Of a DNA stretch of 32,416 nt, positions 29,654 to 32,416 are shown piece after piece. Below the pieces are notes generated by a model. That model searched no databases, was not told the origin of the DNA, and worked only from the letters and a program-made list of their open reading frames with translations. Positions within the stretch are counted from its first letter, which is position 1; the number at the start of each line of letters is the position of its first letter. The stretch comes from Caldisericaceae bacterium (GTDB taxonomy: Bacteria > Calditrichota > Calditrichia > Calditrichales > Calditrichaceae). The translations under genes and the position numbers were made by a program. The stretch lies in the NCBI GenBank assembly GCA_021160885.1, contig JAGHBR010000127.1, forward strand, positions 1 through 32,416, written 5' to 3'.

Positions 29654-31915
29654 TTAAAAATCACCAAAATCATCATCGTTCAGATCAAATGCCACTTCAG
29701 CCTTTCCATTACCATTGTTTCCATTACCATTGTTTTGAAAGGGCTTGTATTGATTTCCCATTTGCATTTTTGAATTTGCTTTGAATGCTTCTGCAGAATT
29801 TATTTTACCTATGTTGTAAAACTTAAAATGGCTAACCATTTTCTGTAAATAATTAGCCTGGCTCGAAAGCTGGTCTGCTGCAGTGGCACTCTGTTCCGCG
29901 CTGGCGGCATTGGCTTGGGTCACCTGATCTATTTGTTTTAAAGCATTGCTAATCTGTTCAATACCTTCCACCTGTTCAGTAGAAGCGCTGGCGATTTCGT
30001 CAATTAAATCGCTTACTTGAATGGTGTTCTGAATAATGGATTGTAAAGTTTCAACCGTTTTATTTGCGATCTCTGTGCCATCTTTAACCTGTTGGCTTGA
30101 ATTTTGAATCAGTTGTTCAGTTTCTTTGGCTGCTTTTGCACTGCGTTGCGCCAGGTTGCGTACCTCTTCGGCTACAACGGCAAAACCTTTGCCATGAACA
30201 CCGGCACGGGCAGCTTCCACAGCGGCATTAAGCGCCAACAGATTAGTTTGAAAAGCAATTTCATCGATCACTTTAATGACTTTTGAAATTTGATCTGAAG
30301 AATTTTTTATGGTTAAAATGGCCTTTAACATTTCTTCTAACTGTAAATTACCCTGTTCAGCAGCTTTTTGCGCTTCTGATGAAATTTGATTGGCTTTAAG
30401 TGCATGTCCTGAATTCTGCTTTGCCTGCTGCGCTATTTCTTCAATGGAAGCGGTTGTCTCTTCTAAGGAGCTGGCCTGTTCTGTTGCCCCCTGCGAAACC
30501 GCCTGACTGGAATCGGCCACCTGATTAGCGCCTCCCTGAATCTGCTCTACAGCAATCGATATTGAACTTAAGGCTTCATGTAAAGCAGTTACAGATTGGT
30601 TGAAGGCATTTTTCATGGCGCTAAATTCACCCGGAAAATCAGATTCTATCTTTACGCGTAAATCGCCTTCTGCCAATTTTTCCAGAGCATCTTTTATTTC
30701 AGTAACCGGCGAGGTCATATTTTCTAGCGTTTGGTTAAAGCCAACCAAAATTTCCCGATAAGCTCCTTGAAGTTTTTCTGCATCGCTTCGGTATTTTAAA
30801 TTGCCGTTCTTTGCTTCTTCTACCTGCCTAATGCTTTCGTTTACCAATGTGTTTAAATTAGATTGAATGGTTTGAACCGCATCAGAAAGCTGTCCCAAAT
30901 CACCCGGCAATTCTTTTAAAATATGTTCAAGATTTCCGTTAGCATATTGATTCAGAATTTCAATGGTTTCTTTAAGGGGATCAATAACCACATCTAAAGC
31001 CTGATTCAAGTTATTCAAAACTTCGGCGTAAATACCGTTTAATTGATCCGTCTTACAGCGAGCGTCAATAATACCATTCCGCTGTTGATTGATTAAGTCA
31101 TTTAACTCGCCCACCATTGTTTGTAAGCTAATTTTTACCTCTCTTAAGGCTTTCCCTAAAACATCGTTCTCCGAAAGCACTTCTATCTGGTTTTCAATGT
31201 TACCGGCAGCTAATTCACGGGCAAAGTTAACTTTTTGGTGAATAGCACCGGACATTTGGTTAAAGGCCTCGATCAGTGAACCCAATTCATCTTCATAGGG
31301 ATATTTAATAGCTACCTCTAAATGTCCTTCAGATAATTTTAAGGCCTGTTTTTTGAGTTGTCTGAGTGGAATTGTTAATCTTTCAGTTATTTTAATCAGG
31401 AATAAAATAATAGCGACAATTCCCAGGGCGGTTAAGATCAATAAGATATTAGTAGCGAAGCTTAAGGCCTTATTGCGATCTTCAAGACTCTGACCAACAA
31501 TGACTCTGCCCAATAATTTCCCATTTGAAGAGACGGGAACTTTCATGAAAAGATTATTATTTTCGTACCAGGTTTCGGAAGCAGAAGCATGATTCAATTG
31601 ATGACTATTTTCATTTCCATAGCTAAAAAGTACATCTCCCTTATCATTTAACACTTTTACGTAAGAGATTTTGCTGTTATTAACAAAGCCTTTTAGTGAT
31701 TCTTTGATTAAATCGGAATCACCAAATTCCATGCCTGTTTTTACAGCTTCCGCAGCTAAATGACCAATGATATTGTGGGATGCTTCTAAATTTTTGTCTA
31801 AAACCATGGCGGTCGTTTTTCTAACAATAACCATACCTGCAATAATCAGTATCAAAATCGTTGGCACGAATAACACAATCAGTTTATTGCGAATGCTTAG
31901 CTTGGAGTACCACAT
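29654..31915 (-). CDS. Methyl-accepting chemotaxis protein with repeated HAMP-like units
   Basis: 753 residues from ATG 31915. Seen: first membrane span about 12-31, extracytoplasmic sensor about 32-152 (ISYVKVLNDKGDVLFSYG, single-Cache-like), second span about 153-174, a HAMP domain, then further HAMP-like units marked by G-x-[LI] at residues 197, 238, 281, 327, 371 and 417, about 44 residues apart. The signalling hairpin tip is IDEIAFQTNLLALNAAVEAA with RAGVHGKGFAVVAEEVRNLA. A Asn/Gly-rich linker ends in DDFGDF, fitting the loose CheR-docking pattern x-[HFYW]-x2-[HFYW]. Start: a frame opens at 31945 by ATGA overlap, but AAGGAAGGG precedes 31915 at good spacing and gives the usual MWYSKLSIRNKL. 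It is coupled to an upstream binding-protein gene, a possible ligand partner. Confidence 0.94.
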   Translation of the reverse strand: MWYSKLSIRNKLIVLFVPTILILIIAGMVIVRKTTAMVLDKNLEASHNIIGHLAAEAVKTGMEFGDSDLIKESLKGFVNNSKISYVKVLNDKGDVLFSYGNENSHQLNHASASETWYENNNLFMKVPVSSNGKLLGRVIVGQSLEDRNKALSFATNILLILTALGIVAIILFLIKITERLTIPLRQLKKQALKLSEGHLEVAIKYPYEDELGSLIEAFNQMSGAIHQKVNFARELAAGNIENQIEVLSENDVLGKALREVKISLQTMVGELNDLINQQRNGIIDARCKTDQLNGIYAEVLNNLNQALDVVIDPLKETIEILNQYANGNLEHILKELPGDLGQLSDAVQTIQSNLNTLVNESIRQVEEAKNGNLKYRSDAEKLQGAYREILVGFNQTLENMTSPVTEIKDALEKLAEGDLRVKIESDFPGEFSAMKNAFNQSVTALHEALSSISIAVEQIQGGANQVADSSQAVSQGATEQASSLEETTASIEEIAQQAKQNSGHALKANQISSEAQKAAEQGNLQLEEMLKAILTIKNSSDQISKVIKVIDEIAFQTNLLALNAAVEAARAGVHGKGFAVVAEEVRNLAQRSAKAAKETEQLIQNSSQQVKDGTEIANKTVETLQSIIQNTIQVSDLIDEIASASTEQVEGIEQISNALKQIDQVTQANAASAEQSATAADQLSSQANYLQKMVSHFKFYNIGKINSAEAFKANSKMQMGNQYKPFQNNGNGNNGNGKAEVAFDLNDDDFGDF
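29703..29732. repeat. Tandem repeat, two copies of 15 bp
   Basis: TTTCCATTACCATTG occurs twice in direct succession within the chemoreceptor gene and encodes the Asn/Gly linker before the C-terminal tail. In-frame copy changes would alter the tether length of the putative CheR-docking peptide. Confidence 0.8.
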
Positions 31916-31941
31916 GGCCGTACCCTTCCTTTTTTTACTCT

Positions 31942-32416
31942 TCATTGCAAAACTTCACTCACACCTAATTTTTGCTGTAACTCCGGCGTGAATTTAGAGG
32001 CAAACTCTGGTTTAAAACGCAAATTGACTACAATCTTAAGTTTTTTTGAGTCCTTTTTTACCAGTGATAAAAAGGCTCCTGCCTCGGCATATTTTTCCGA
32101 ACAGGAAATCACAGAAATATTCTTATCTTTGGCTTTCGATAAAATGTAATAAATGCTCGATTTTTCCATGAATAAAGGGTCTTCATAAACAATAAGGACG
32201 GCTCCATCATCAACCATTTTTATTTCATTCCCAATTTCTCTTGTATCCTTAACAGGAAAAAGTTTAACTTTTATTTTAAATGCCACGGCAGCGCGGGCTA
32301 TTGATTTTTGCTGAGACTGTACAGCGTCTTCTGTAATTAAAATGGAGACATTTTTGATCTCCGGAAATATTTGTTTAATGGCAAAAAAATATTGTGTCCA
32401 ACTCACTGCATTAGCC
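31942..32416 (-). CDS. ABC transporter substrate-binding-like protein (PF04392 type), 5' end outside the window
   Basis: The frame is open to the window edge, so the N-terminus and any signal peptide are missing; about 158 residues are visible. Seen: IFPEIKNVSILITEDAVQSQ, an alternating strand-helix pattern, AGAFLSLVKK, and the closing block KIVVNLRFKPEFASKFTPEL, which matches the typical end of the ABC_sub_bind family (VVINLKTAKALGL-like). A GTG at 32406 is an internal codon, not a convincing start. The stop overlaps the first possible chemoreceptor start as ATGA. No transporter subunits follow. Inference: a ligand-binding protein that supplies the adjacent chemoreceptor rather than a transporter. 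Confidence 0.7.
   Translation of the reverse strand, partial: ANAVSWTQYFFAIKQIFPEIKNVSILITEDAVQSQQKSIARAAVAFKIKVKLFPVKDTREIGNEIKMVDDGAVLIVYEDPLFMEKSSIYYILSKAKDKNISVISCSEKYAEAGAFLSLVKKDSKKLKIVVNLRFKPEFASKFTPELQQKLGVSEVLQ

Noticed and set aside
31916..31945. Upstream ATG at 31945 as the chemoreceptor start
   Set aside because: It overlaps the previous stop as ATGA but has a weak ribosome site; 31915 has AAGGAAGGG at good spacing. The longer form cannot be excluded.
1..32416. Search for CRISPR arrays, insertion sequences, tRNA and rRNA genes, prophage or attachment sites
   Set aside because: No regularly spaced repeats, transposase motifs, tRNA-like folds or integrase genes were seen; the window is a compact housekeeping motility cluster.

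Overview
The window is an almost complete flagellar and chemotaxis gene cluster. Every convincing gene lies on the minus strand, so transcription runs from high to low coordinates. Base composition is moderately AT-rich, stop and start codons of neighbouring genes often overlap (ATGA, TAATG), and GTG or TTG starts are common. Gene content and order (flgB-flgC-fliE to fliO, MotE-like protein, TIGR02530 protein, FliY-like FliN, FapA, CheZ-like and CheX-like phosphatases) indicate a Gram-negative, flagellated bacterium with sigma-54-dependent motility control. The overall character recalls Calditrichota or another deep-branching lineage, but the phylum assignment is a weak inference.

Layout in transcription order. 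(1) 32416-26415, a chemosensory block: 3' part of a PF04392-type substrate-binding protein, a poly-HAMP chemoreceptor, cheR, cheB, cheD, a single-domain receiver and a CheX-like phosphatase. (2) 26310-18994, a second transcription unit behind a sigma-54-type promoter: canonical cheY, a CheZ-like phosphatase, a small CxC protein, fapA (DUF342), a GAF plus degenerate GGDEF protein, a receiver/coiled-coil protein, an NtrC-class activator and a CheD-HDOD fusion, closed by a strong intrinsic terminator. (3) 18699-2236, the flagellar structural operon behind a second sigma-54-type promoter: flgB, flgC, a small unknown gene, fliE, fliF, fliG, fliH, fliI, fliJ, motE-like, fliK, flgD, TIGR02530 protein, flgE, motA, motB, fliL, fliM, fliN/fliY, fliO. 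(4) 1917-1138, a class II aldolase. (5) 1033-1, a structured leader followed by molybdenum-cofactor genes moaA and moeA, both disrupted in this sequence.

The parts fit together. Receptor, CheR, CheB and CheD adjust receptor state. CheY (DWNMP receiver) should bind the LSQEEIDALL peptide of FliM, and three proteins (CheZ-like, CheX-like, FliY-like) carry CheC/CheX/CheZ-type phosphatase motifs. The NtrC-class activator encoded in unit 2 is a natural regulator of the two sigma-54 promoters. The same 15-base near-palindrome lies upstream of both promoters and nowhere else I noticed, so it is a good candidate activator-binding site. CheA, CheW, fliPQR, flhAB and flagellin genes are not in the window.

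The first 500 bases need caution. They contain several apparent single-base indels and a MoaA-to-MoeA junction that removes the second half of MoaA, while every gene above about 1.1 kb reads cleanly. This could be a sequence or assembly problem at an edge rather than biological decay.
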